Source: Sipunculus nudus (lineage: Eukaryota > Annelida > Sipuncula > Golfingiida > Sipunculidae). Taken from it: DNA of 64,000 nucleotides. Location: contig CM049308.1 of NCBI GenBank assembly GCA_026874595.1, forward strand, positions 93,547,624 to 93,611,623, in the 5' to 3' direction. A program made the translations under genes and the position numbers. The notes beneath the pieces were generated by a model, which saw only the letters and a list, made by a program, of their open reading frames with translations, was not told the DNA's origin and ran no database searches. Below, piece after piece: positions 36,880 to 49,469 of the stretch. Position 1 is the first letter of the stretch, and every line of letters begins with the position of its first letter.

Positions 36880-39300
36880 CCCACAGTCCTTAGAAAATAG
36901 GTAACAGTCACCTATTTAGGGTTTCTGAGAAGATTTTACCAGGACCTCGCAAGATGCTAAGTAAGCAGTTTCTACATCTAACTGATACAATATTTGGCTA
37001 TCTGACTAATAGAGTGCTAAAATAGTTCTTTCACGTGATTATAATTCACAGTGACATTACATCAGGTCTGCTAAGCATTTTTACAGGAACATCCCAGGAT
37101 CTCAATCAAATAAGATGTTTCCAGGTCCAACAAATAATGAAAATCTGTTGTATAGGATGCTTAAATCAGGTTTTTGAACATATCTTGCAGAAAATAGGTC
37201 ACAGTGATCTAATTTTAGATGTCAAAGGAGCCTTTATAATGACCTCCCATTACATTGAGAAAGATGTTTCCAGATGTAACAGTTAAAATTTGTGTCCTGT
37301 CTGAATTTTTGGGTGCTCAAAATTTGGTTTTCCACTAGAAGCTAACAGAATATTGGTCATCACAACCTAATCTCAGGTGTTGAAGGATATTTGCCCAGTT
37401 CCTTGAATTTTAAGTCAGAAAATTCTAGATCCAACCATACTGAATTGTGCCCATCTGCCTTTCAATGTACTCAAGTCATGTTTTTTTCCTACAGTTTACG
37501 GAATATAGGTCATGGTGATCTAATTTCAGGATTCAAAGGAGATGCCAAGGACATTCTTGAATGTCATATTTGAAGGTTGTAGGTCCAATGGTAATGTTCC
37601 ATGCCCTGTCTGTAAGTAGCTCACAGAAACTAGAATACAGGTAGGTGACAAGTGACCACTTGTATTTGACGAAATCTGAGTGGGACGGATAAGTGAGGCA
37701 TGGATTGAGTGTCAAGGGGAAATAAAGTTAAATATGTTGCATATTATGGATGTCTGCCAAATAAACATGACTGTAGGTGGTGCCATGGCACCTGTTATTT
37801 GAAAGAGAAAGCTATCCAGGATGTATACATATGCAAAATTTCAGGTTGATAAGTCAAACCACTGCTGAGATAGGAGTGATTTTTACCCTAGGCAGATGTT
37901 AAGACACGATGCAAAAATGGTTGTAAGTTTGGCCATTAAATTTGTATAAGCTGCAAGGATATGTAAGATCTGTACTCATGCAAAACTTCAGGCCGATAGG
38001 TCAAACCAGTCCTGAGATATTAGCATGGATGTCTGCAGCATAAATGTGTATGTAGGAGGTGCCACCTGCCACAAAATCGAGAAAGCTATCCAAGATGTAC
38101 ACGTATGCAAAATTTCAGGTAGATAAGTCCATCCACTGCTGAAAAATGAGTGATTTTTACCTAAGGCAGGCAAACAGATGGACGCTGTGCAAAAATGGTT
38201 GCAGGTTACTCCACCAGTTTTTTGTATGATATATAACTATCCAAGAGCTACAATCATGCAAAAGTTCAACCCAATTAGTTAAATGAGACATGTTGGTCTG
38301 AAAAGATGCACAGATGAATGCACTGCAGACAGGCATGGTCAGAGGTCAATGCGAAATGGTTAGGCACCAGTTCACATGTGATCCCATAATGAGGTTGAGT
38401 TTCAGAAAAAATTGGTCAAGAGGAGTTCTTTGTTTTGGCGAAGAAAATTATTTCACCATGACCTAATTTCAGGTCCTCATGGAGATTAACATCCCAGGGT
38501 TTAATGCAAAAGATTATAGTGCTAACAGATAAATTTGGGCAATGTCTGACTTTTTGGGTGCTCATAATCATACTCAGTGGCTCACAGAATATAGTTCACC
38601 ATGACCTACCGTAGTTTCAGGTTTCCATGGAGATTTGTCTAGAACCTGCCATGATGTTGCGTTAGAAAATTCTGGGCTAAACGGATAAAATTTGTGCCTG
38701 CCTGATTTTCAAGGTGCAAAAATCATGTTTTTTCCATACCTCAAAGAACACAGATCACGGTAACCAAAATTAGGTTTGCAAGGACATTTACCAAGGACCA
38801 TCCTGAATCTCACATAAGAAAGTTCTAGGCCAAATTGATACAATTTGTTACATGGCACGCAGAAAATAGGTCACCATGAACTAATTTCAGGTTTCCTAGG
38901 ACCTCCCTTGATGTCCAGTTAGAAGTTTCTATGTATTAGGTTATGGTTTGTGCCCTGTTAACAAACAGCTAGATTGCTTCATTTGAAAGTCTCAAAAATA
39001 GAGAAAAAATGTGTAATAATAGAAAAAAAATAACATGGCACCACCAGTCTTAGGGACCTGATGAAACTGTCCATGATCTAAATGATCAAAAGAATCATGG
39101 CAATCAATACATTAGTTATTCAGATACTGGAACTTTTGAAACAAATTTTTAATTATTCTGGGGTGAACACTTCAACAAACAGGCCTGATAACTCCTTGGA
39201 TATATGTCACAGTGACCTAAATTCTCGTCTAGGGAGATTTTTCATGGACCTCCCTGGATGTTAAGTTAGAAGCTTCCATGTCCAACAGTTATGACAGACG
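36880..39300. repeat. Degenerate tandem repeats, about 130-160 bp and a second family
   Basis: Nine or so diverged units share 'aataggtca..gtgacctaatttcagg', '..ggagatttt.caaggacct' and 'ttctaggtccaac' (for example near 36900, 37195, 37345, 37500, 38455, 38590, 38750, 38870 and 39195). Between them, at 37770-38290, a second repeat reads 'tgcaaaatttcaggt.gataagtc' and 'gtaggtggtgccacc', also seen at 41590-41830. No exon supported. Confidence 0.7.
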
Positions 39301-39552
39301 GATAATGGACAAAGAGAGAATGCTAAAGCTCTGACGACTTCCAGTGTATTAGATCCCAGAATATTCTCATATATAGTTGTATATTTACATGCAGATTCAG
39401 AGAAATGCTGAAACAAAAAATTAGCATCAATTAATATGTCAAACTTACTGGTACAGGTAGATAAGTCAAATGCAGAGATAAATTTATATTACTTTATACA
39501 TCTAATTGTAAATATAATATTATCTCAAATTAGCTGCAAAATAATAACTTAC

Positions 39553-40068
39553 CTGGAATTTGTATTTAAAAATTTCTCTCAAATAGTCTGTAGGGTATAT
39601 CCCCTCTCCTCCTCTGTAGCGGCCATCACGGTCAAGGCCGTTACCGCCAACATTTACGAAGCCCTGCAGGATCATCAGTCCCAGTGTACCGATCCAGTGA
39701 GAGGTCCAGCCTCCCACTACTTTATCAGGCAGAAAATATGCTTCCGTCAAATTCCATCCTCCCCGCCAGAGAAGTAAGACAGCCCAGGTGGCCACAAAGA
39801 AAACTAAATCTTCATAGATGAGCTTAACAGTGGGATGCAGCTGCCCAAGCTTCACCGATATCACAGATGTAGGTACTTGACACAAGAAGATAAAAAATGC
39901 CATGATGTAGCCAGCAATCAAACTGTACAGGTCAGAGATCAGGTGATGATGAGGAAACAGGCAGTCATCCAAGACGTTCCACAGCGACCGCCACACTGAC
40001 ACATTGAGTGAGATGATACAGAACTGGCTGTAACAAACGGCAGCTAAATACTGTGGCCAGGGTACAGC
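39553..40068 (-). CDS. Fuseless-family membrane protein, exon 5 (TM5-TM8)
   Basis: A 516-nt exon (172 codons, phase 0 at both ends) between acceptor ATGTTGTTTCAG and donor TTCCAG|GTAAGT. It encodes four hydrophobic segments: YLAAVCYSQFCIISLNVSV, SLIAGYIMAFFIFLCQV, LVFFVATWAVLLLW and WIGTLGLMILQGFVNV. The family's W-R-x-x-W motif occurs twice (VWRSLWNVLDD and LWRGGWNLTEAYF). With exon 3 this makes eight transmembrane segments in four two-helix repeats, the topology reported for Drosophila Fuseless, a neuronal presynaptic membrane protein. The donor implies at least one more 3' exon, which I could not find. The acceptor has been amplified into a tandem array immediately upstream. Confidence 0.8.
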
Positions 40069-40680
40069 CTGAAACAACATCATAAACTCATGGTTATACA
40101 GATTAAACAGCAGACAAATACTGTGGCCAGGGTACAGCCTGAAACAACATCATAAACTCATGGTTATACAGATGAAACAGCAGCCAAATACTGTGGCCAG
40201 GGTACAGCCTGAAACAACATCATAAACTCATGGTTATACAGATTAAACAGCAGCCAAATACTGTGGCCAGGGTACAGCCTGAAACAACATCATAAACTCA
40301 TGGTTATACAGATTAAACAGCAGCCAAATACTGTGGCCAGGGTACAGCCTGAAACAACATCATAAACTCATGGTTATACAGATTAAACAGCAGCCAAATA
40401 CTGTGGCCAGGGTACAGCCTGAAACAACATCATAAACTCATGGTTATACAGATGAAACAGCAGCCAAATACTGTGGCCAGGGTACAGCCTGAAACAACAT
40501 CATAAACTCATGGTTATACAGATGAAACAGCAGACAAATACTGTGGCCAGGGTACAGCCTGAAACAACATCATAAACGCATGGTTATACAGATTAAACAG
40601 CAGCCAAATACTGTGGCCAGGGTACAGCCTGAAACAACATCATAAACTCATGGTTATACAGATTAAACAGCAGACAAATG
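40041..40680 (-). repeat. 70-bp tandem array of the exon-5 splice acceptor
   Basis: Nine copies with an exact 70-bp period. The marker CTGTGGCCAGGGTACAGCCT starts at 40051, 40121, 40191, 40261, 40331, 40401, 40471, 40541 and 40611. On the minus strand each unit contains the last ~40 bases of the intron (ending ATGATGTTGTTTCAG) and about 30 bases of the start of exon 5. Only the copy at 40051-40080 leads into the complete exon. Units differ at very few positions. Use of an upstream copy in the coding phase meets a stop (TAA) about 12-16 codons later. Confidence 0.95.
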
Positions 40681-42900
40681 CTGCTTTAACATCATCAATT
40701 GCTGGTTTAACTGGTTAAAACAGCTTTATGAAATACAAGATATCTTTGGTGTTTTTTGAGAAATGGAAACATAATCATCATTTTATCATGGATTTATATA
40801 ACAATAAAAAAAACATCAATATTCAATATTATGATTTTTGAACTGCATTGTAAAAACTGAAAGTCATATGATGAAGTTTAACCCAGCTAAATATCTTTAT
40901 TATTAGTGGGTCATCACCCAAGAATGTAAGTCATGAATTAAAAGGTTATTAGCATAATTTTATCATTTTAACTATTTGACTCTATTAATTGTTATTATTG
41001 TTTTACTGGTGGTATACTGTGAGTAACCCTATGTATTTCTGGGATTTTGTTTGTGAGGGTCTTTACTGAAACATCTGCAGGTAGGGATATCTGTATGCCT
41101 AGTTTTATTGATTAAAATAGTTCTTGGAAACTAAAGTCAGTAATTTAGTCTTTGGTCCAACTGAGTTCAATTCAGCAGAAGGACAATAGGTCATGTGGCA
41201 CAGACTTGTAAGGCTCAGCTGCATTAGTTAAAAGCTGGAAATGAATATTTTGTTCAACTGCCTTAAACCCCAAAAGAGTCGGACTTTTATGATACTAGGT
41301 GCATAATACAGGTCACCGTGATGTAATTTAACTGGCTCCTAAACAAGTACTTCCTTACAGTCATGCATTGCAAACACCTGTAGAGATATATATCTTTTAA
41401 TCACCATTCACCAATGTTTAAACTGAATTTAAAACAAGGCCTACAGGCCTAATGTGAACCTGTGCATATGGATATACACCAGGTATAACGCTTCAATGCT
41501 GAACCACTACTTTTCATATATATGAACAATGCAAGTACTGAACATTTTGAACAAGAAACAATACACAAACATCACTGCTGAAATTCTGGCATGGGTGCAC
41601 ACAACACAAAAATTATTGTAGGTGGCACCACAAATTCTTGTATATGACAAAGCTATTTGACATGTATAAATATGCCCAATTTCAGGCTGATGAATCGAAT
41701 TCCTCTGTAGAATTAAGCAGGCACATAAACTTTGCAAAAGTCATTGCAGATGGCGACACCTGCGTTGTGAACGAGAAAGCCATTAAAGACACATAGACGG
41801 GTCAGAATATCAGGCCAACACATCAAACTTACCTTAAGTCTGATGCACAGGGCTTACCAGGCTTAGATGAGAAAGGCTGTCGCCCCCGAGTGTACTGTGA
41901 CAAATTACTGGCTCAGGCTACTGCACTGAGTGAACTCTTGACCTGCACCTGGCTAGACTGAGTGAACTTTTGACCTGTACCTGGCTGCACTGAGTGAACT
42001 CTTGACCTGTTGCATAATCTGACACAGTTGGCAGTCTGCCAAAGCTATAAATAAATCCAGGCTGACCTTTTCACAATCGTCAAATCTGAAATAGTAGCCA
42101 CACAATTGCATAAGCTCACAGATTGGCTCCATATGCGGCCTGAGGCATGACACCCATGAGGTGATCACATGATACTTATGAGGTGATCACATGCTACCCA
42201 TGAGATGATCACATGCTGCCCATGAGGTGATCACATGCCTTGTGCCTGGCTGCACTGATTGAACTGTTGAACTATATTTGGCTGCACTGAATGAACTCTT
42301 GATCTGTTGCCAAATCTGAAACAGTTGGCAGTTTCTCACCTATTCAAGAAACATACACAGTCTTGGCCTGTTATGTAACTCTGCTAATATTTATCCAACA
42401 CTTACCATTTGAACAAACTTGAGAGGGCTTGCCTCTAGGATCATTTCTGTAAAATATTGAACAATTTGGCTGGACTGTTTACAAGAAGAAGACTTTAAAA
42501 GTTTTTTTTTCAGCTTTTTCCCTGTAAAATCTAATTAAATGCAGATAGCAAAAATAAGCTGAATCCATCAACATTTGTTATGTGACAGATATTTTAATAA
42601 AATTTGGGTATGGTAGCTCCTGCTATTCCTGAGAAATTATGAGTTAGTGTACAGATGATATGTAATATCATAAATCTACATTTTTTAAAAGCTTTTAAAA
42701 AACATTCTTGTCAATATTTTCCATAGATAACCTGAAATCTGAATGTCTAGAGGCATGATGTAATGGATGCTGATAAACTGGTACTAGGCTAGATGTATCT
42801 GCTTCACACAGCTAACATATATGGTAAAATGACTCAATTCAATCTTTATAATTCAGCCAAAATTCATTCTTTGGAACCATAAAAGACAATTATTATAAGA
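40681..42900. other. Intron of the Fuseless-like gene with small repeats
   Basis: Holds two units of the 'gcaaaatttcagg' family (41590-41830), short tandem 'ctgcactgagtgaactcttgacct' units (41925-42010) and four 22-bp copies of ATGAGGTGATCACATG plus six bases (42155-42236). No exon accepted. Confidence 0.6.
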
Positions 42901-42949
42901 ATGATTCAGGGAATTATTCTTGCAAAATATTAAACAAACTGGCCTCAGT

Positions 42950-43850
42950 ATCATCAGTCGAAAAACTTTTTGTAGATTTATAACTCATATGGGAAAATAA
43001 CGCAAAATGGCAAAGTTCAGCTTCCCATAACGCAGCCAAAAATCACTGAACTAAATCCATTTGAACAAATTTGAATTATCAACATCTAAGGATAATTAAT
43101 GTGTAATATTTAAGAATTTGGCCCAGTGGTTTTTGAGAAGAAGATATTTGTAGCCACTTAGCTAACATGAGCTCTTATGGCATGTGACTAAATTCAGCTT
43201 CCCATAACTCAGCCAAAAGTCACTGAACTGAGACCATTTGAACAAATTTGAATTATCAACATCTAAGGATAATTAATTTGTGAGATTTAAGAATTTGGCC
43301 CAGTAGTTTTTGAGAAGAAGATTTTTGTAGCCACTTAGCTAACATGGGCTGTTATGGCATATGACTAAATTCAGCTTCCCATAACTCAGCCAAAAGTTAC
43401 TGAACTGAGACCATTTGAACAAACTTGAATTATCAACATCTAAGGATAATTAATGTGTGAGATTTAAGAATTTGGCCAAGTGGTTTTTGAGAAGAAGATC
43501 TTTGTAACCACTTAGCTAAAATGGGCTGTTATGGCATATGACTAAATTCAGCTTCCCATAACTTAGCCAAAAGTCACTGAACTGAGACCATTTGAACAAA
43601 ATTCAGAAAGCAGTACCCTAGAGTTATTTCTGAGCGATATTAAACAATTTGACCATATCGTTTCAGAGAAGAAGTTATTTGTAGCTGTCAGTTTGATACG
43701 GGCACTGATGACCCCCGTAAAAAAAGGCCAATGCAGGTGGCACCACAAATATCTCAATTTCAGATATGACTCATGTGACCAACATTGGCATAAAATTTGG
43801 TGAGGATAGCTCAAGCCATTTCTGAGATTGTAATTTTAGTATCCTTTTTT
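42950..43850. repeat. Tandem repeat, unit about 177 bp
   Basis: Four recognisable copies: GCTTCCCATAAC(G/T)C(A/T)AGCC-type starts at about 43020, 43197, 43374 and 43551. Each runs through 'ccatttgaacaaa..tgaattatcaacatctaaggataatta' and 'ttttgagaagaagat'. More diverged units lie at 42400-42500 and 43600-43960. It lies in the Fuseless-gene intron. Confidence 0.9.
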
Positions 43851-44860
43851 GGACAGATGACTAAGGTCAACTGCCTGTAACTTGGCCAAAAATCATCGAT
43901 TGGACAATTTGGCTGAACAAATTCGCAGGAGAAGATTTTTTAAGCTTTTTTGGCTTTTTCCCTATAAAATCTAAGAAAATGCAGGTAGCCAAAAAATAAG
44001 CAAAATCCGATAGAGTTTTTTATATGACTTATTTTATGCATAAAATTTTGTGATGCTAATTCTTGCCGTTTTCAAGATAATATGGGTTAACGTACAGACG
44101 ACGGACGACAGACGCCGCCACACCATTGCATAAGCTCACAGATTCGCTAAAAACTAATGCCACAACATTCCTTGAATCATTATTAAAAGGTTTTGCACAT
44201 TGGAGTTTTCAGTTGATGCTTAATTTTATTCACCAAAATAAATGATTCAGTAAATTTGATAAAATAAAATCATCTTTTCAAATAAAGTATATACACTGTT
44301 GGTTGAATGAGGGACAAACAATATCGTTGTGCTAATTACTTTCTCAGCTATAATTGATTACTAGATTTACTGGAATTTCACACCAAGTGAAGTTTCTACT
44401 CTTCCGAAGTAAGGAATTACTTATCTGATGAACATCCACACTTTCATAGCAATACACGACCTTGTGGACACAATTAAATGTGCACACTAATCATTGTAAC
44501 CCTAGTGGTACAATACAAAATCTGAAATGTAGCACAGCCTAGAATAAGAATGAATCGAATACAGAAAATTATAACATTCATCTAGTTTATGCACCATATG
44601 GGGGAGGAGGAGGGGGTGCAGGGCATATTAGAGCCTGTTAGTAGTGGCCAAGCTGAGCAAAGGCAAGCTCCCTAGAGTGGGTTACATAACACCAGTGAAG
44701 GCTGTACTGCTAGGTGGGCTAGATGTAAACAACACTTGACATTGTGTATGAAAACTTGAATACAATCTACTCTTTTCAATCAATTCCTTTAAAATTTTAA
44801 ATTTTAAAAGATTAAATCCTTATGTATATATGCTGTGAAAATTAGATCAATAGTGCTTAC
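43851..44860. other. Intron sequence, no exon seen
   Basis: Diverged repeat remains to about 44150, then unique AT-rich sequence with a short G-rich stretch (44600-44620). Confidence 0.45.
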
Positions 44861-44864
44861 AGGG

Positions 44865-45470
44865 GACAAAAACATGCCTAAGTTGGACAAAATTTATGGT
44901 ATTGATTTTTTATTTATGCTAATAACTTGAAAAATTTGCAAAATTCAGTTCTAATTTTGGGTTAACAAATGAATCTTGATTATTAAAGTTATATCCCTGA
45001 AAAAAAAAGTCTCCAACTTCAGCAATTCTCATGTTAAGTGGGTAAATATATTTTCTTATTTTTTTTAAAACTGCATTATATTTGGGCCCATAACTTCAAA
45101 ACAATATGGAATACTGACCTAATTTTTGGTATGTTCATAGAAAATGTATGGAAGAATATGCATACTAAATATGATCAAAAACAGATCAGAGGTTTTGATA
45201 TTACAATGCCTTGAAGTGTAACAATGGCTTTTTTATGGAAAACATAGGATTTTCCTTAATATCTCAAAGGAACCAAGTCCTAGTGACCAAATTTTCTTTT
45301 ATGGAAAGAGATTTTGGGGACACTTAACTGTAAGCAGAATTTTGGATTTGTAGGTCAAACGGGTTCAAAAAGTGCTCTGTTTATCGATGGCCTGTGGGCC
45401 GGAGAGACAGACGAAGGACCACGACTATAACTCAGATGACTTATAGTCAGCTGAGCTAAAAATTGTATTG
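44865..45470 (-). repeat. Dispersed repeat, minus-oriented copy
   Basis: Its right end, read on the minus strand, starts TAGCTCAGCTGACTATAAGT followed by 'catctgag'. It continues through 'gtcgtggtcc..cgtc' and, after about 400 bases, 'gggcccaaa' and 'cttgaaaaa.ttgcaaaatt'. It matches the plus-oriented copy at about 51525-52130. No protein; probably a non-autonomous element. Confidence 0.6.
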
Positions 45471-46360
45471 CAAACAAGCTCAAGTTTGATATGGATGCTG
45501 CATATTATCATGTCATGTAATAAGAATGCTAGTCAGATACAAACTGAGACAGAAGCATTTCACCTAAACATCTGATCGTCGGCAGTAAACTTAGTCAGTA
45601 GTCACCAAATTAATCATTTTAGAAACTAAGCTTTCCAAATATTTCAATTAATTACAGAGGAAAACTGCTGGGGCATGAGACTCCCATGCCAATCCCTGAT
45701 GATTAATTAAAAGTTGGATCAAAACACACCTTGATCAAAAGAGTAATAATTACAATAGTCGGTTGAACAAGAAAGCTGGTGGTTTGCTCCTTTAATTGAG
45801 CATGCCAGGACTCTTTCTGCACATCTGGGAATTCTGCAGTTTTGAAATTTGCGAATTCTTTCATGTTGGCATCAAAAGGGTTCATAATAGAAATTATGTC
45901 ATCAACATTCTAGGCTTATTCATTAAATTTGATTCACGGTCGAATATTGGAGAAATTTTAGATATTATTGTCACCAAACATTTTTGATGGGCGAATTAAA
46001 AGAGGGGTCAATATGATAGAATAGATATGGTAATCAGTATGTCCTTGCTCCGACAGGAAGACATGACATAAAATTGGAATATGCACATGAACAACCTCAC
46101 AAGTTGTCCTCGCAAGTTATGCACAAAGTAAATGCATCATTCTCAAGTGTAACCTATTTTTTTCTTTAAAAGAAAACATGATGATACATGCATCTTTTAC
46201 TCTTTTTCATCTCAGTAGCACTATTTCCTCACTGTGGTGGAACTGCTGGTCCTAGAAAGTGCGGTGTTAAAGCTAAGTCCTCGTATGTTTGTTTATTGGC
46301 ATGTTTGTGGGTGTGTGTGTGTGTGGTATCTGTGTGTGTGTTTATGTTCATTCAACTGAC
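45471..46360. other. Intron sequence with GT-rich tract
   Basis: No exon accepted. A (GT)n stretch lies at about 46308-46341, just downstream of the micro-exon's donor. Confidence 0.5.
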
Positions 46361-46414
46361 CTTTGGTAACAATTGTTCTGACAGGGAGTTATCCAGTTCT
46401 TCTTCCACTTCATC
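46361..46414 (-). CDS. Fuseless-family protein, 54-nt micro-exon (exon 4)
   Basis: On the minus strand: acceptor TTATATTTAATAG, 54 open nucleotides in phase 0, donor CCAAAG|GTCAGT. It encodes DEVEEELDNSLSEQLLPK, a strongly acidic 18-residue insert. Exon 3 ends and exon 5 begins in phase 0, so the exon can be included or skipped without shifting the frame, which makes it a good candidate cassette exon. It would fall in the loop between TM4 and TM5. Too short for any ORF caller; the evidence is splice sites, phase and composition. Confidence 0.6.
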
Positions 46415-46494
46415 CTATTAAATATAAATACACAAATAAAGAAATCATAAAATACTTTTGTAATTTGTTTTATTTGGAATTTGTTTTCCACATA

Positions 46495-46781
46495 TGGATA
46501 GATCCATGGCCTGTTGGTGGCACTGTCCATTGAATGAGGATGAAGGTATCTATATGAAAAGTATGATATGTTTATTATTAAACCTTCTGGATTTCAGATT
46601 TTATATACACAGGTTTAGGAATTTTCTAGAAGTCATAACCTGCAGTTAAGACCTGGGAGCCAATCTCTGATGTTCAATGATAAGATATCACCATTATGCC
46701 ATTGAAGCACCAGAGGGGTTCGAACCAGGGACCTTCAGCGCCTCGGTCCAAGGCCTTAACCACTAGGCTCCTACCCTCGTG
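46495..46781 (-). mobile_element. tRNA-derived SINE, copy 2
   Basis: Same family as 8812-9106, also minus-oriented. The tRNA-like head (A-box-like GAGCCTAGTGG, B box GGTTCGAACCC) lies near 46715-46775. The body ends 'ggacagtgccaccaacaggcc'. Perfect 8-bp target duplications TCCACATA flank it at 46487 and 46782. It lies in the intron between exons 3 and 4 of the Fuseless-like gene. Confidence 0.85.
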
Positions 46782-46997
46782 TCCACATAGTTATGTATTG
46801 CTATAAAAATGTGGAAGATTATGTTGAGGAATTTTCATTATGAAGCATATAAAAAAAAAGTTCACAAGATATCTTGACTTTTTTGTTAATTGTTATAAAT
46901 ATATACTCAATATATGATGTATTACCTATTGGAAGGGACCAACATCATCAGTGACTGAGATGCTGATTTGTTAGATGGAACATCAGGCTGAACATAC

Positions 46998-47624
46998 CTG
47001 CTTGGCTGTGCTGAGGGCTCCACACGGAGCATGAAACACATCAGGTTCCATCAGATCATCGTGGAAGTCTAAAGTAATCGCAAACGGAGCTCCAACCAGA
47101 GTCCTGGTAGACTTACAGAGCAGCATCATCAGCTCGCTTAGGGACAGCCATATAATGTTAGAGAGTAACCCCACCCCACAGTAGTGGTCCATCAAGTTCC
47201 AAAGTCCCCGCCAATAACACAGTGCCCCCCAACCAAACATGTACATGTACAGCCTTGTGCTGAGGTGGTGACACCAGGGTCTAGTTGTACATGCCCTAAA
47301 CCAGTCAGACAAGCCATGCTGGATCAGGTACGCAGCAATAGACATAAAGGACCCAACTATCAGCACAACCCAGCTGCTCTTGACTTCGTCCTTGGGGTAG
47401 ATATAGGCATCCTGCAGGTCCCAGCAGCCTCGCCAGTGTAACACGCACAGCGGGAAGATGACGAGGCAGCAGATCAGAGTGTCTACCACTGCCAGCAGGT
47501 TCCACAGTCTCTGTTCTCGCTGAATACACTTCCCACGCCATGTCACAGATCCTCTCTTCATTTAGAATCACTCTTGGCACCAAACGAAGAGTTATGCAGT
47601 TGTATTTCACTCCGTTATGATGAC
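46998..47624 (-). CDS. Fuseless-family membrane protein, exon 3 (TM1-TM4)
   Basis: Minus-strand exon between acceptor GATTTCTAACAG and donor AAGCAG|GTATGT. From ATG at 47559-47561 it encodes 188 residues with four membrane segments (LLAVVDTLICCLVIFPLCVL, VVLIVGSFMSIAAYLI, LYMYMFGWGALCYW, IIWLSLSELMMLLC). The family's W-R-G-x-W motif occurs twice (HWRGCWDLQDAY, YWRGLWNLMDHYCG). Drosophila Fuseless is an eight-pass protein required for presynaptic calcium-channel localisation and transmission. The part upstream of this ATG is open in a different frame, the one that joins exon 2, so either translation starts here or one extra base interrupts the frame (see findings). Confidence 0.8.
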
Positions 47625-49460
47625 CTGTTAGAAATCATAACAGCACAGCTTGAAATAACACTGTGTTCAGCCCATCAACAAAAAATATAACCACAAACGT
47701 ACTTCATTTACATAATAAGGTTGCTGTATTACAAGTTAATATTCTTCCCAGCAATTTATGCATAAAGAGGCTCATGAATGATACTCAGCTGATACCTAAG
47801 CAAAAGTGCTACATTCAAGAACAAAAGCTCTGTTTTGATCATATGACAATGGAACAGAGATTCACCATTTTTAACTTTGTTTCAGGCAGCTCTCCACCTC
47901 TAACCTCATTAGCCTCAGTTTTACAGGGATTTCATGGGTTTCCATCCTAACAAGTTATATGAGCCACCTGGTGTTGGTGGGTTTTAACTTATAATATCGT
48001 TAAGAAATACTGAATGCTTTAACATATGTATGAATGTAAACCAGTTGTTTTCACATCTGGAGGCAGAGGCACAGGGCTGCTATGTATGAAAGGGCATAGT
48101 TGACTTAAGATAAGATAAGATAAGATAAGATAACATTTATTAGCCTTCAGTTCCAGGAATTTGTTGTTGACATGTTGTTGACTTGACATATATTTAAAGG
48201 AATATTTCATTATTTAAAATCAAAATTTACTTCAGAAACAAATAAAGATCAATCTTAGTTTCAGTCTATTGTGCTGCGGTGTCACTGTCAGGTGCAGGGG
48301 TGGCATTACCTTTGATAATGTGAGTCTGCTAGATGTTACTTCCGCGGAGCTTCAGCGGAGTGATATATCCAGTAACTTAGCATTAAATCACTGGAATAAC
48401 ATTGACCAGAATTATGAATGCACAAATCATTTATTTTGTCAATAATTATGTGCAACAAGTATATCTAGAGAAGTCTTGTGTTGAGGAATCACTGGATCTA
48501 TTTTGGGATAGATGTGGTCACTCTGCATCAATTTCTGCCATGATACATGACAGATGACTGGTAAGTGTAAATCTTACTTTCCTCGAATAACTTCAGAATT
48601 CTAAAAGTTTGCATCAGTGGTCACACTTTTGACAGATATTAATAATTAGCCTTGTAATATAGTATTCCGTCTATAACAAAATATTATAACAGCCATGTAC
48701 GGATGACTTTCATTTTGATGGATAACAGTGAGCCATTGCCCGCTCTGTCACTGATGGTGTTGTTCTTGTATTACTCTTATGTTCACCACAGCCCAGCTAT
48801 AGCTTAGGCATCATTAGCAACAAGAGCATTACACACGTTCAGATGCAACACAATACTTTTTTATGAAAATATGTTGTGCAAACTTAAAATTTTTTCAATA
48901 TTTAAATTAAATACTACCACAGATAAATTTAAGGAGAACCTAACTCATCTAACTTAAACACACTGATTGCATTTAAGTTATCCTTGTCACAATTTATCTA
49001 AAAATACTGGTACTATTACATTCTGTAATTTATTTATTATGTTAAACTGGGGAACCATATTTTTATCACAATGAGTTTTAATGTATATTTTTAAATGGAA
49101 TTTCGGTTCCTAAGTTCCTCAAAATGGGCTGCAATAAATGCCGAATGTGTGATCTGGAGAGAATCCTGAGGACTCTCGTGCTGTATCAATTAGCTCCGGG
49201 CTTATCTCTGTGTGCCATTGAGCACAAATTTTATGACCCCCATTAGCAACATTCAACACGGTTAGACTCTCAGTTGATACTCCAGTCTGTAAACTCCTTG
49301 CTCATAGAAAGTGCCGTAATTGTAGCCTGTATGATTGGTGGCTGGGTCCGAACCTGTAGCAACAGCCTTAAAAGACTGAACGCTATGCCTCGGTTAGTTT
49401 TCTAGCCTATTTAAATTTACAGAAGGTTTAAGGTGCTACCATTCTTTAATAGAAAATTAC
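47625..49460. other. Interval between exons 2 and 3 of the Fuseless-like gene, no exon seen
   Basis: Contains a (TAAGA)n/(GATAA)n pentamer run at about 48108-48133 followed by 'taacatttattag', which resembles the 3' tail of a minus-oriented LINE. Otherwise unique AT-rich sequence. Confidence 0.45.
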
Positions 49461-49469
49461 TGTTTTATT

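Noticed and set aside
42410-42447. Minus-strand exon with acceptor TTTTACAG and donor ATG|GTAAGT
   Set aside because: The segment is a diverged unit of the 177-bp repeat, and its length does not fit the phase-0 exons of the gene around it.
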